NCBI GenBank assembly: GCA_963377175.1
Contig: CAUJNA010000857.1
Coordinates: forward strand, 401,001-465,000
DNA from: Effrenium voratum
Lineage: Eukaryota > Sar > Dinophyceae > Suessiales > Symbiodiniaceae
Direction of reading: 5' to 3'
DNA length: 64,000 bases
The notes under the pieces were generated by a model. The model was not told where the DNA came from and ran no database searches. It saw only the letters and a program-made list of their open reading frames with translations. A program made the translations under genes and the position numbers. Shown here one piece after another: positions 29,858 to 38,749 of this stretch; position 1 is the stretch's first letter; every line of letters begins with the position of its first letter.

Positions 29858-31185
29858 TGGTGAGGGGCTAGCCCTCCTCGCCTTCGACCTATCGGTCTCA
29901 ATGGCCAGGGGTGACGGTCTCTTCGCAGAAGCACTACGTTCCCTGGCGGTCGAGCCCCATGAGGTGTGAACTCGTTGCTGGACCTTAGCGTTTCAAGGTC
30001 ACTGGTATCTCGCCCTAACGGGCTAGCGATCGACGGACGATCCTCGATTCCGAGTGCATCGGCAAGCCGGCCATCTCTTGCACCTCTCCCAACGACATCG
30101 GCAACCCGCTCAGTGACTCTCGGCGAACCAGTAACCCGGTTCGAGTTCACGTCTCTCTGATCTAACGGACCCCCAAACGTAATGTTGGGAAAAGGGGGAA
30201 CATTCGGGGTATCACCAATCGCCGGGGGACCTACCGGTCCCTCACGGTCATGGATGGCCTCCAATCCCCGAAGAACTTCCCGACTGTCCCTGGCTCTCTC
30301 TCTCTCGCTTCGGGCATCCCTGTCAACGCGAAGGTCCCTGGCGGCTCCACGAGAGAGGCTCCTGGGCCTCGCAGCATCACGGATCCTAGCATTTCGTCGT
30401 GGTTGGTCCTCCTCCTCATCACGGCGATCCGCAAATGCGGCATACTCGTCATCATCATCGACCTCAAACTTGGCAGCGGCGGGACTAGTCCTTGCAGTCG
30501 CACGGCTGCCTGCATTTCGGCGCGAATGGCTCTCCTCCTCATCCGCAAAATTGTAACCTTCGCCATCATAAGACTCAGATTTGGCAGTATTAGGGTTGGG
30601 CCTACCGGCATCAGATCCCTGCTTTGAGCTACTGCCCCAACCTGCGGTTGATTTCAACAGATCATCGTATCCGAAGTCCGTGAATTTCCGCTCCTCGTGC
30701 TCATCAAACTGACCTGGATTCTGAGAACCAGTGGATCGGCCCGGGATGCCTCCCGGAGCCAGAACCATAGTCCCTGGTCCCTGCGGCCTATTCTCAAACT
30801 CATCCGAGACCTGCGACTCACCTGGAACAAGAGATCTCGGAGGTCGAACCGGCATGGCCTCCGGGCGGGCCATGTCCATCGCCATGCTGATGAAGTCAAA
30901 ATGTCCACGCCTGTGACCTGATTCAGAGCCACTCCTATCGGAGTAAACCCTTCGTGTCTGCTCGTCATCAGTGGCCTGGCGGAAAATACGATCGTCTCCA
31001 TCGTCGGCGTACCTGCCACGGCCCCTGGGTGTATCCCTACCGGGATCTTCACCCCTGCGGTCCTGACCTGTCGAACCTGCTTCGAAATCCTCGTAGTCAT
31101 AGTCCGGTAGGTCCTCACCTGAGCGGAGGCCACCTAGGATGGCCTCCTCATCCACGACGCTCCTTCGAGATCGTGGGGTCGACAT
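29479..31185 (-). CDS. Retrotransposon gag, N-terminal disordered part
   Basis: Starts at ATG 31185, only 54 nt inside the 5' LTR; the open frame runs a little further upstream without another ATG. Sequence is Arg/Asp/Ser/Gly-rich and disordered, with two SRRNAxxR-type acidic-basic repeats. The last 120-150 codons (below about 29940) look like out-of-frame translation, because the long gag ORF is open in the -1 frame over the same DNA. The real product therefore most likely switches frame near 29930-29960, where the sense strand has a GGGG run. Confidence 0.75.
   Translation of the reverse strand: MSTPRSRRSVVDEEAILGGLRSGEDLPDYDYEDFEAGSTGQDRRGEDPGRDTPRGRGRYADDGDDRIFRQATDDEQTRRVYSDRSGSESGHRRGHFDFISMAMDMARPEAMPVRPPRSLVPGESQVSDEFENRPQGPGTMVLAPGGIPGRSTGSQNPGQFDEHEERKFTDFGYDDLLKSTAGWGSSSKQGSDAGRPNPNTAKSESYDGEGYNFADEEESHSRRNAGSRATARTSPAAAKFEVDDDDEYAAFADRRDEEEDQPRRNARIRDAARPRSLSRGAARDLRVDRDARSERERARDSREVLRGLEAIHDREGPVGPPAIGDTPNVPPFPNITFGGPLDQRDVNSNRVTGSPRVTERVADVVGRGARDGRLADALGIEDRPSIASPLGRDTSDLETLRSSNEFTPHGARPPGNVVLLRRDRHPWPLRPIGRRRGGLAPHQWTQLRRMRRCLILLMFTSTLLPSLVRPMLIPVPAIAVEGVLPLAGHLGLVIVLWMTPEDMLELVGLLRGSRYRLLQHSGLILPVNQVTLGQRRCSICTSRRCSREVRFLAQSRKRSIFLLTRSGY
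30124..30143 (-). repeat. GNUA hairpin in N-terminal gag, 8 pairs
   Basis: CGAACCAG-TAAC-CCGGTTCG on plus, loop GUUA, with a single wobble. Confidence 0.8.
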
Positions 31186-31239
31186 AGAGCTTGTAGTTGA
31201 TGGTCTCAAGCGCGTAGGAAAGTCCTACGGCTGATAACC
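31186..31239 (-). promoter_or_regulatory. Retrotransposon leader with possible primer-binding site and hairpin
   Basis: The sense strand after the 5' LTR begins GGTTATCAGCCG, which loosely resembles the TGGTATCAGAGC initiator-Met-tRNA site of many copia elements but with an extra base, so the primer assignment is weak. At 31213-31229 lies a perfect 7-bp-arm inverted repeat (CGTAGGA, loop of 3, TCCTACG). The leader of about 54 nt is very short, leaving little room for a conventional packaging signal. Confidence 0.45.
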
Positions 31240-31623
31240 TGTGATTCGGGCACGAGCCTGTGCCCAGGCAATGGGTAAGTTGGGGTAAACAAGCCACAAA
31301 AGAAAGGTTCCCCAAAAGCAAACCAATCCCCGGTCCCAAAGATCAGGGTTTCCCACACACCAGAGAACAACAACCAAAAGGAAACAAACCAAACAAGAAA
31401 AGGGTTAACCCGCAACCTTGGTCGACAACAGGCCGCACGACTGGTCCCTACCAACCTGGCGGCGGCCCGAGGTCTCTATCTCCCCCGAGATGCCGTCGGT
31501 CGACGCAGGGGTTCGGCGACGCCCATTCGAGGCGCGACGGAACCCAAAATCTTGAGCCAAAACACCACAGGTCGGTCACTAACGCGACGTCCCTGATGAT
31601 GATATGAACCATGGCTAATCACA
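31240..31623 (-). repeat. 5' LTR of the retrotransposon
   Basis: This 384-bp direct repeat of 7747-8125 has the same TGTGATT/AATCACA ends. On the minus strand it precedes gag and should carry the promoter and transcription start, though I see no convincing TATA-like element. Its centre (about 31390-31550) differs heavily from the other LTR, while both ends agree. The GNUA hairpin lies at 31575-31588. Confidence 0.93.
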
Positions 31624-32339
31624 TATCATAAAACAAACAACAACGGTGCCATTCAGGATAGATCCCCAGGGTTGTACCCATATTCACCGAGCAACCTGCT
31701 TGTTGGCTCTGCTGTAATTTTGCTGTTTGGTTTTGCTTTTTTTTGGGGGGGTGGGGTAAAGTTTGTTTATTGGTTGCATTGTTTTGCCAGCGCCTTTGCA
31801 GTCACAGAAGACCTCCAGCTCTCCTTGCTCATGGCAAATGCGGCAGGCTGCATCCTAGCGCAGCGGCAACAAGTCGGGCCGCTGTCTGTCAAGTGGACGA
31901 CGCGTTTGGCGTACGAGGCAACCAAAAAAGGTAACTGGAGTCTCCATGACCCTTGAAAAATGGGGTCATTACCCAAAATAATGGGGTCATGGACCCATTT
32001 TTACAGGGTCATGTAGACTCCAGGTATACCCAAAATGGGTTGCCTGGTAAATGGAAACATGGACTAAAACCTGCGTTTTGTTTTGTGCTTTCATTTCCGT
32101 ATAGTCAGCAGGGACGAGTGAACCCATGGCCACCCTGAAAAAACGAGAGTGGGACAACTACTGACCTGGATCATGGATGCTTCGTTTGCCGGAGTTTGGC
32201 TTCGGAAAGAACCATCGAGACCTCCAGTGGCTCCTAAATAAATCTTTTGGCGCTTGGTTTCAAAGCTTTCCCCCCAACACAGAGCTGTTGCAGGAATTTC
32301 CAAGGTCTGGGTACGAGGTTTTCGAACCACCGGGCAGCC

Positions 32340-32449
32340 CTGCGAACCCCGGCACGTTTCGAAGCAAAAAACTGCCTCCTCAGCTCGCGGCTTGCTCCGT
32401 GCGCTCAAGGGCGCCAAGAGCAAGCACCTCAGAAAGCGAACAGCAAGCG
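32340..32449 (-). CDS. Putative internal exon (strand uncertain)
   Basis: Minus strand after GGTCGCAG is open for about 110 bp (ALAVRFLRCLLLAPLSARSK and on), Leu/Arg-rich. The plus strand after CCTCAG at 32394 is also open (RGLLRALKGAKSKHLRKR). Minus is preferred because nearly all neighbouring islands are minus. Confidence 0.3.
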
Positions 32450-32935
32450 CCCTGCGACCAAAGACTCCGAGTCCCCACTAAACAATAGAAAGGTGTCTAG
32501 GCCTCCGTTGCTTAAGATAGGGATCCTAACGGGGACAGCGGTGAACCTTTGGGGTCCATGGCTTCAAAGAAGAAACCATCATGCAAACCAAGAAACAATG
32601 ACACAACACTTGCATTGAGAGCAAGGCAAGCCTTTTTTGCGGAATTCTCAAGACCTGTTTGGGCACCTGTTCTGTCACCGGGTCACAAAACGCCGTTTCT
32701 CTCGTTCGCGTTCCAAGGGGCATGACTCGCAGCAAACTGGGCTGATCGACGGATCGATCCCGCCTGGTGGTTGAAAGGGAAACTGCCGTCTTTCTGGTTC
32801 ATGTTGACCCTGGAGTAATAAACCCCTGTTTCTGAATATGGGGGTGCTCCCCTCCAACAGCGCCCAATCCCCACTAAAACCAGAGACACCCCCCATATGA
32901 ATCCACAGGGGTTAAGCAATCCGGGGTCAACATTA

Positions 32936-33057
32936 CCTCTAACATCCAACGCCTCTACAAATAAGATCTCTTTTGATTTAGCTTAAGCTATCCTTTTAAC
33001 ATGCGGATCGATGTTGAATGCATGTTAAGTCTCTGCAGGCGTTGGATGTTAGAGGCA
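32936..33057. repeat. Small foldback
   Basis: CCTCTAACATCCAACGCCT at 32936-32955 is repeated inverted as GGCGTTGGATGTTAGAGG at about 33040-33057. Spacer about 85 bp. Confidence 0.7.
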
Positions 33058-33072
33058 GCGCAATCAATCAAC

Positions 33073-33207
33073 CCAGTGGCTTTGGGCAGGGCGAAGAAGG
33101 TCCAGTCTGGCAAGGCGCTGCTTCGTGATGCCAACTGCCAAACCGGTCGACGCTAGCAGGGCCGCCAGGATGGTGTACACCAGCACGATGAATTCCTCCC
33201 GTGAAAA
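33073..33207 (-). CDS. Putative exon encoding a transmembrane helix
   Basis: Acceptor TTCCCAG and donor TGG/GTTGATT on minus. The 45 codons include the hydrophobic run EEFIVLVYTILAALLASTGL followed by a basic stretch (TKQRLARLD), typical of a membrane helix with a cytoplasmic positive flank. Parent gene unknown; it is the lowest-coordinate convincing island of the minus-strand series. Confidence 0.55.
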
Positions 33208-35026
33208 CTGGGAATGCGGAGCCGAACAACCGGACGAGCAAGTCATTCGTTTTCGTACTTCCATTGGCTTAAGTCCACTGAAAAAACAACAACAACACAC
33301 ACTTCCAGTGCAAAAAACAACAATCCAGCAGTGATAGATTCCCTTTTTAAACCAAGGGCAATGGCACTTGCCCCAAACCTCCCTTGCCGAAGCTTAAAAG
33401 GTCCACTGACCTCGAATGGCGCTTCTCCCGTTGAGGATGCTGGAGGGACCAGCCTGACACGATGAGTTTGGGTCTCAACAGCTTTTGCTCTGGTGACTCT
33501 CCTAAATGGTTGGTGGTTGGACCAGAGTGCGCAACAAATACACCAACAGTCTCTGCAATACCGAAATGGGATTCCAATCTCTACGACTCTCTTCAAAAGG
33601 GATTCTTCTGGCATCACGGAAGGCGGAAACCTAATCCTCCTTTCTTGTCCGTAATGCTCCTGCTTCCACTATACAAACACACATTGAACATTGGGCCCTG
33701 TCCTCACCCATTGCCCGTTGTTGAGAGGCGGCAGGGGCCGCCAATGGACTACCCTCCCTCCAGCAAACATGGCTTGGTGCACAGGCCAATTCTGGAGGGT
33801 TCCCATATACCAAACCATGCTGGGAGGGGAATGATTGAACGTCTGTCTAAAACTCCTTTCAAACCGGGGAGGTAAAATGGAACACTAGCAATGCACCTTG
33901 GATTGACATAGTGTGACAATGGTCGTACCGTATCACAAACGGTGGCTTTGGTTGAACATCCAAGTACAGTGTTCCGAGGGTCAGCTCAGCTTTGGCGCAT
34001 CGCCCAATTGGAAATAAGCGCCAAATCTATTGAAAAGAGACGGGAGTGAGTGTATTTCCGAGCTGGGTGACCCGTACCTTCCCGTTCGACTTCTGTTCAA
34101 AACCAGCCCAACAGGGGACCCTCAAAAGACAACATACCTATCACACCATGACATGCCCTTTTCCCGACAATCGTGGAAGTCGAACAAGGGGGTCCTTGTA
34201 AGAGGGTAGTAGTGACTAGTCGTAGAAACCCCTCCTGTCCGCTTCTATTGTTGGAATAAGCTATCCACACACAAACCCTGTGCCGCGTGGAGCCCGTCCT
34301 TGCGATCGGGCTCGGGCCCCTCACTTTCCATCGCCGAATCGAATCGGAGGAATGGCTCCTATGCCCTTTCTTATGAAAATCAAGGGGTCCAGGTATCCTT
34401 TCATGATGAGCTTTTCAGGATGAAAAGGGGTCAACTCCTTAGATGGCGGCCCATAGAAAAGGGACCTCGTTTTGGGATAGATTCTATGTTTACAGGGGAA
34501 CACACCAAACTGAGAAGAAACTAGAGGCTGGGATTTTGTCTAATGCAGCGCGGTGTTCTGAAAGTGAAGAGTGTTGTGTTTCGTTTCACACAAAGTTGAG
34601 GTTCTTCCATCACCCATGTTAGTGCTGCTGTGGATGGACGAAATCTCTTTGCACCACTTTGAAACCACGGTTGACACCACTGTGTTGGTATTTACAGGGG
34701 AATCGAATCCTTCAAGAGTTTTTGAACAGTGGGGAAATGGAGTTCGTCCATCCACAGTGGGGAATTTATGTTCTGCCTTGCGCAAAACGCGACTCTAACA
34801 TGTAACTCAAAACAGAGCAAATTGTTGGTCCTCAAGTGCCTACCGCATTGCTGGACACTTGGGCAGCATTCATACCTGCCCACACTTGGGCGGTTGCTGC
34901 TACCAAGACAGTGATGAAGGTTTACATAGGCCTCACTATCTCCATGAGGCCAAGTACGGAAACAATTGTCTATGGCGAAGGAAAGGTAAAACCGAGTTAA
35001 TGTGATGCAACCTGACCGTAACTTGG
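33208..35026. other. Intron-like DNA with element B2
   Basis: No exon island recognised apart from element B2 (34628-34757). A short motif AGTGATAGATTCCCTTT at about 33325 recurs at 45399 and 48830. Confidence 0.5.
34628..34757. mobile_element. Family B inverted-repeat element, copy B2
   Basis: Ends CTGTGGATGGACGAAATC and TTCGTCCATCCACAG; inner TATTTACAGGGGAA is shared with B4. Confidence 0.8.
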
Positions 35027-35100
35027 AGACATTTCGATACGGGCGCAGCTCGAGCCGCAACGCAGCGAGACGTGCACGGCGTGACTCAGACATTGCCCTT
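35027..35100 (-). CDS. Putative internal exon
   Basis: Minus strand: acceptor CCCTGAG, donor AA/GTTACG, peptide AMSESRRARLAALRLELRPY and on, an amphipathic basic helix. Part of the minus-strand exon series; not recognised. Confidence 0.5.
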
Positions 35101-35264
35101 CTCAGGGTGCAAAGACAATCCACCTTTTGCTTGATTGACAAGAAACCTATGCCGTTTTTGAACCCGTACGACGGTGAACAAGACACAACCGAAGAACCCG
35201 CTTTTCCAGGCAATGATCCACGTTGAGGGATCCAGCCTTGCAGGTGCGACGCAAACTTCAGGAC

Positions 35265-35323
35265 CCCAAGAATAGTCGGCTTGTTTGAGCCAGCTGAGGG
35301 CTCACTCATGGGATGGACCAAGA
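35265..35323 (-). CDS. Putative internal exon abutting element A1
   Basis: Reads LVHPMSEPSAGSNKPTILG on minus, ending at GGG/GTCCTG. Its 3' splice site is GGACCCAG, the terminus of element A1, which starts at 35324 and is flanked by the 4-bp duplication AAGA. Confidence 0.5.
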
Positions 35324-35446
35324 CTGGGTCCTCCAGTAGTTTGAGGCTAGAATGGTACCAACTCTTTTCTGTCTATCTTAGTAGGGGAACCGAATCTCCC
35401 AACCAAAAAAGAAACCGGTGAGGAAGGCAATTGCTGGGGGACCTAG
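35324..35446. mobile_element. Family A inverted-repeat element, copy A1
   Basis: Ends CTGGGTCCTCCAGTAG and the complement of CTAGGTCCCCCAGC, with the shared inner block TAGTAGGGGAACC. Flanked by AAGA on both sides. No coding capacity. Confidence 0.8.
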
Positions 35447-36033
35447 AAGATGGAGCCCGGTGGCTGGAGTCTAAGTCCTTAGGCTCGTGCCGAAAAACAA
35501 ATCGGTCGTACCAAAGGAGTCTTCGGGGCGAGAGCGCTAACCAAAAGACCTCAAAAACAGGACCCCCCACACCCAAAAATATGGGTGCGTCTTTTTCGGG
35601 GGACCCCAGAAATGGTGGTTTTCAAGTTGGTTTCCATTTAAAACCACAAACACAGCAAGGCACCCTCAAAAAAGAGGATGCTGTCTTGTCTCACTCATTC
35701 CATTCGGGATTCCCGGGCTTTCGTTTTGACGGGAGACCACGGGGTGCTTCTTCGTGGGATTGTTGCCTGAGGCCTGAAACACTGCCGAACCAATCCCGAC
35801 TGTGGAAAAGCTCATACCCAGAGGCTCCTGGGCTTTCAATGGAAGACCCGACCCCTGCATTAGACACCCCGGAGGTGTTTGGGGGTCTCAAAACCCGGCT
35901 GTTTGAGGGCCTGGGTAAACAATCTGCACGTCTCCTGAGAATATCCGTGCGCTTCGCTGGGCAACTTCTGATTGGCATGCTTGCTGCTTAGTTCGAAGTC
36001 CAAAACGTGAATATGGGGGCCACCCCCCCACTC

Positions 36034-36095
36034 CACCCCACCCCGCCCCGCCCCGCCCCGCCCCGCCCCGCCCCACCCCGCCCCACCCCAAACGA
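36034..36095. repeat. C-rich simple repeat (CCCCG/CCCCA)
   Basis: Pentamer runs of CCCCG with CCCCA interruptions. Confidence 0.9.
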
Positions 36096-36133
36096 GACGA
36101 CCCCCATCCGCATCACCCATCCGATCCACCCAC

Positions 36134-36206
36134 GTCCTCCTGCACCCAGCTGAGTGCAGCCTTGCGCTGCTCCTCCAGCAGCCGCCAGAGCCGCGCGAAG
36201 GTGAAC
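36134..36206 (-). CDS. Putative internal exon
   Basis: Acceptor GGCAG, donor GAC/GTGGGT on minus; peptide FTFARLWRLLEEQRKAALSW and on, a strong amphipathic helix. A C-rich simple repeat lies in the downstream intron. Not recognised. Confidence 0.6.
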
Positions 36207-38363
36207 CTGCCAAAAAACTGCCAGGAGGGACCCGTCCCTCAAAACCCGAAACCCAGAAAATTCTCGGCTCCCATTTTGGATGCTACCCATTTAGGGACGG
36301 ACCTCACCCAAAAACCCGGAGCCCCGTCTCGTGGGCGGCTCTAACCATTTTGGAGTTTGGCCTAAGTGAAGCCAGCGGCGTTTCAGGTGAATTGCGAGTG
36401 CTTTTTTGTGCGTGGTCTAGAGGCAACCAGGGGTCTTCTGTAAGTTGGTACCTTTTTTGGGCTTGGCCTAAAGGGAAATTGAAAGTGAAGGGACGCCATT
36501 TGCAACACCCAGGGTCTGTCTTTTTCGGAGGTACCAGTTTTAGCCGTGTTCCAACGAGACACGCTCATTTTTTTGGCGGCTTTAAAAGGACTCCCAAACC
36601 AAAACCAACACCCATTTTGTGGGCAAATGCACCACCAGGTGGTCACCACCATTCCACCCATTGGCTTGGGGAAACCCGCTTAGCCCAGCCACCGAGGGGA
36701 AATCTCCATCCCAGTGTGTTGACTTCAGGACGGCAGTCCAAATGTAAATTGCCTCGGCTGGGTGGCCGACCACTTCGAACCATTTGCCTCCTTCCCACAT
36801 GGCAACTGACAGACATGGGCCCGGTCCCTTCAAAAGGAAACTCAGCTTGAGTTGGAGGAAGCTAAGCTCGTAGCCACTCGCGCGTTTTCCTGGGGAACCA
36901 GCGCAAATCTGGATTCAAGCATGTTTGGCTGTTGCGGCGGCTTCTCGTGACACAAATGTATATAATTAGGGAAGGTCCAGGATTGTTTACAGTCTCCTTT
37001 TGGTTTCCCTTAGGGGGACAGCGTCTGGTTGGTTCAACAAATGTTGATAGCTGAACCTCGTATTGGTACGCATCCGTTTGGTGTCCTGTTTTGATGGGAC
37101 CTTCAATCTGTTTGGATCCCTGTCGGCTCCTGGACTTTTCGAGAAAAGCAGATTGACAACGCCCTGGTCGATGAACGGTCGGCCGATTCTTCACTTTTGG
37201 GGGAACTCCCCCTTTTGGTGGCTTTTTTGACACCTGCATGGGCCACAAAACATTCCCAGATCAAACAAAAGAGCGCCCGGCCCCCCTCTTGGTGGCTTTT
37301 TTGAAACCCGCATGGGCCAGAGCCCGGGTGACTCATCGGGGGTCAAGATTCGTGGGAGAGTCGGACATCGGACCTCGGCCCCACGATGTTGATGTCTGAC
37401 TGCAGGAACGCGCCGAGGTCTGGCCCCTGGCGAACGGATTGGATATACCACCGTTCTGGTCATGGAGGATATATGCAAACCCTTTCCCAGGGTTTTCCCC
37501 TGCAAGGTAGTGGTGTGGCCGGGCAGGGGGGGAACCGTCTTGGATCCAACGAAAAAAATGGGGGGGGGGGGGGGGAAACAAGCATCTCGAAAGTTGCCAG
37601 TTGCGAAATCCCTTTTGCAACCAGTGATCCAATTGTAGAAAAAAACGCATTCAGCTTGGTTGACCGTTTCTGGGCGACCACCAAAAAAAAAGCTGCCGCA
37701 ACTGGGAAGTGGGAGAACTGTCAAAGAGTTGCCACAGGGTTCCCTCAAGAACCGACATACCCAAATAACATGGGGGAAGGAGCTCCACTGAATTCTGCCC
37801 ATATGCCAAATATCAACGGGTCCAACGTGGTACAATGAATGCCTTATTGGGTTCGCTTCATTGTCATTCGAAGCAACCAACAGCTCAACCCAGCCTTCGG
37901 TCATTTTCTACGTCACAGCAAGCATCCAGACGCACGTCGCTCCATGTGTGCGAGACAACATGGTTCCAGAACCTCTACCCCAGCCAAGCGCACGGGACAG
38001 CTCTTTACCCTCCCCCAGGCTAACACGGAAGCTCCCAGGACCCCTTTGGCAGATTTGGTAACCCATGTACAGGATCGGCCTTCTGCGAGCTTCTAGCTGT
38101 TCGTCTGAGGGAGTGAACTAAAGTCCGCGCAGACCAAGCCGGGATGCGTGGACTACAGTGGGCCGCCGGCTGAGGTGAGCCGCCTCAAAAAGGAGAGAAA
38201 GAGAACAGGAGAAAGTGAAAAAGGGAGAAAAGACGGAAAGCGCTGAGAGAGGGAGAGAGAGATAAGTATAGTTCTCATGTTCTTGAAACTTCCGCCCACC
38301 AGCTTCGCCGGCTCTACTGGTATAAGTAAACCAGGCATAACATGTTTGTACAATCAATATCAC
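36207..38363. other. Intron-like DNA
   Basis: Includes a duplicated GGTGGCTTTTTTGA(C/A)ACC(T/C)GCATGGGCC motif at about 37218 and 37290 and a G17 run near 37560. No gene recognised. Confidence 0.5.
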
Positions 38364-38411
38364 TTTCTATGGCCCTTATCAAAATCGTTCGTAGAAAGCG
38401 ACAGCTCTGGT
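38364..38411 (-). CDS. Possible short exon abutting a family E element
   Basis: Minus: CGCCCAG then QSCRFLRTILIRAIE, donor GAAA/GTGATA. The acceptor is the terminus of the E copy that starts at 38412. It is short (48 bp), so support is weak. Confidence 0.35.
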
Positions 38412-38470
38412 CTGGGCGATCATCAAAACCCTGCTAAAAGTGTAACTCTTAGTGGGTTGAAGGGAGCCTG
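38412..38470. mobile_element. Family E repeat, short copy
   Basis: CTGGGCGATC start, then CCCTGCTAAAAGTGTAACTC and TTAGTGGGTT. Confidence 0.55.
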
Positions 38471-38491
38471 CCTAGACTCCTCAAACACGTG

Positions 38492-38749
38492 TGGGTTTGT
38501 CGATTTTTGAGTTGGTACCCTGGAGGGGTGGGGAAAAAAGGGAAACCCAAGGACAACCGTTGCGCCGGCGACCAAGGAGTGCCCAATGTTAAGACGAGCT
38601 ATCGAGGTTGAAGTCTATGCTGATCCCTGCAAAGCTCTAAGCAACCTGGGTGGCTCGTCTTAACATTGGGCACCGGCGCAACGGTTGTCCTTGGGTTTCC
38701 CTTTTTTCCCCACCCCTCCAGGGTACCAACTCAAAAATCGACAAACCCA
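38492..38749. mobile_element. Foldback element with nearly identical 90-100 bp arms
   Basis: Left arm starts TGGGTTTGTCGATTTTTGAG, right arm ends with its complement. Arms match almost perfectly through GGGTGGGGAAAAAAGGG and GCCCAATGTTAAGACGAGC; the left arm has an extra 12 bp (about 38569-38580). The central spacer is about 50 bp. Near-identity implies a recent origin or ongoing gene conversion. Confidence 0.85.

Larger units (their letters stand above)
8077..31588 (-). repeat. Dispersed set of about 77 GNUA-loop mini-hairpins confined to the retrotransposon
   Basis: On the element's RNA strand each is stem-GNUA-stem (GUUA, GAUA or GGUA), stems of 4-11 pairs counting G-U. Start positions: 8077, 8442, 8513, 8680, 8707, 8936, 9444, 9738, 9796, 10260, 10823, 10865, 11320, 11363, 11595, 11783, 11819, 12698, 12925, 13486, 13736, 14249, 14679, 15044, 15546, 16069, 17511, 17697, 17737, 18248, 18317, 18359, 18402, 18548, 19207, 19574, 19660, 19699, 20411, 21695, 21808, 22952, 23263, 23566, 23973, 24036, 24110, 24997, 25264, 25426, 25460, 26122, 26588, 26752, 26953, 27051, 27078, 27178, 27896, 27938, 27991, 28167, 28212, 28575, 28830, 29019, 29088, 29327, 29479, 29748, 29886, 30012, 30124, 30226, 30929, 31033, 31575. 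About a dozen more have 3-bp stems. Stem sequences differ freely while the loop is kept. The count is manual. Confidence 0.85.
7747..31623 (-). mobile_element. Giant Ty1/copia-type LTR retrotransposon with dUTPase, methyltransferase-like module and extra 3' ORFs
   Basis: Two LTRs in direct orientation bracket minus-strand ORFs in the order gag, protease, integrase, reverse transcriptase, RNase H. Integrase upstream of RT defines the Ty1/copia order. At 23.9 kb it is several times longer than ordinary copia elements (about 5-10 kb). The extra length comes from an unusually long gag, a methyltransferase-like and a dUTPase module between integrase and RT, and about 9 kb of sense ORFs after RNase H. 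A polypurine tract lies next to the 3' LTR and a possible primer site next to the 5' LTR. No clear target-site duplication is seen: the five bases before the left LTR are TAAAA, those after the right LTR TATCA. Frame junctions suggest either frameshifting, decay or base-calling errors. Type and orientation are certain; current activity is unknown. Confidence 0.93.
31624..33072. other. Right flank of the retrotransposon
   Basis: Self-complementary AATGGGGTCAT/ATGACCC repeats at about 31960-32015, one uncertain exon island near 32340-32449 and a small foldback at 32936. Otherwise nothing seen. Confidence 0.5.

Noticed and set aside
32524..32536. CCTAACGGGG in the right flank as a GNUA hairpin outside the element
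   Set aside because: Only two pairs; expected by chance.
31624..33072. Target-site duplication of the retrotransposon
   Set aside because: ATAAAA occurs near both ends but not adjacent to the right LTR, so it is not a duplication.
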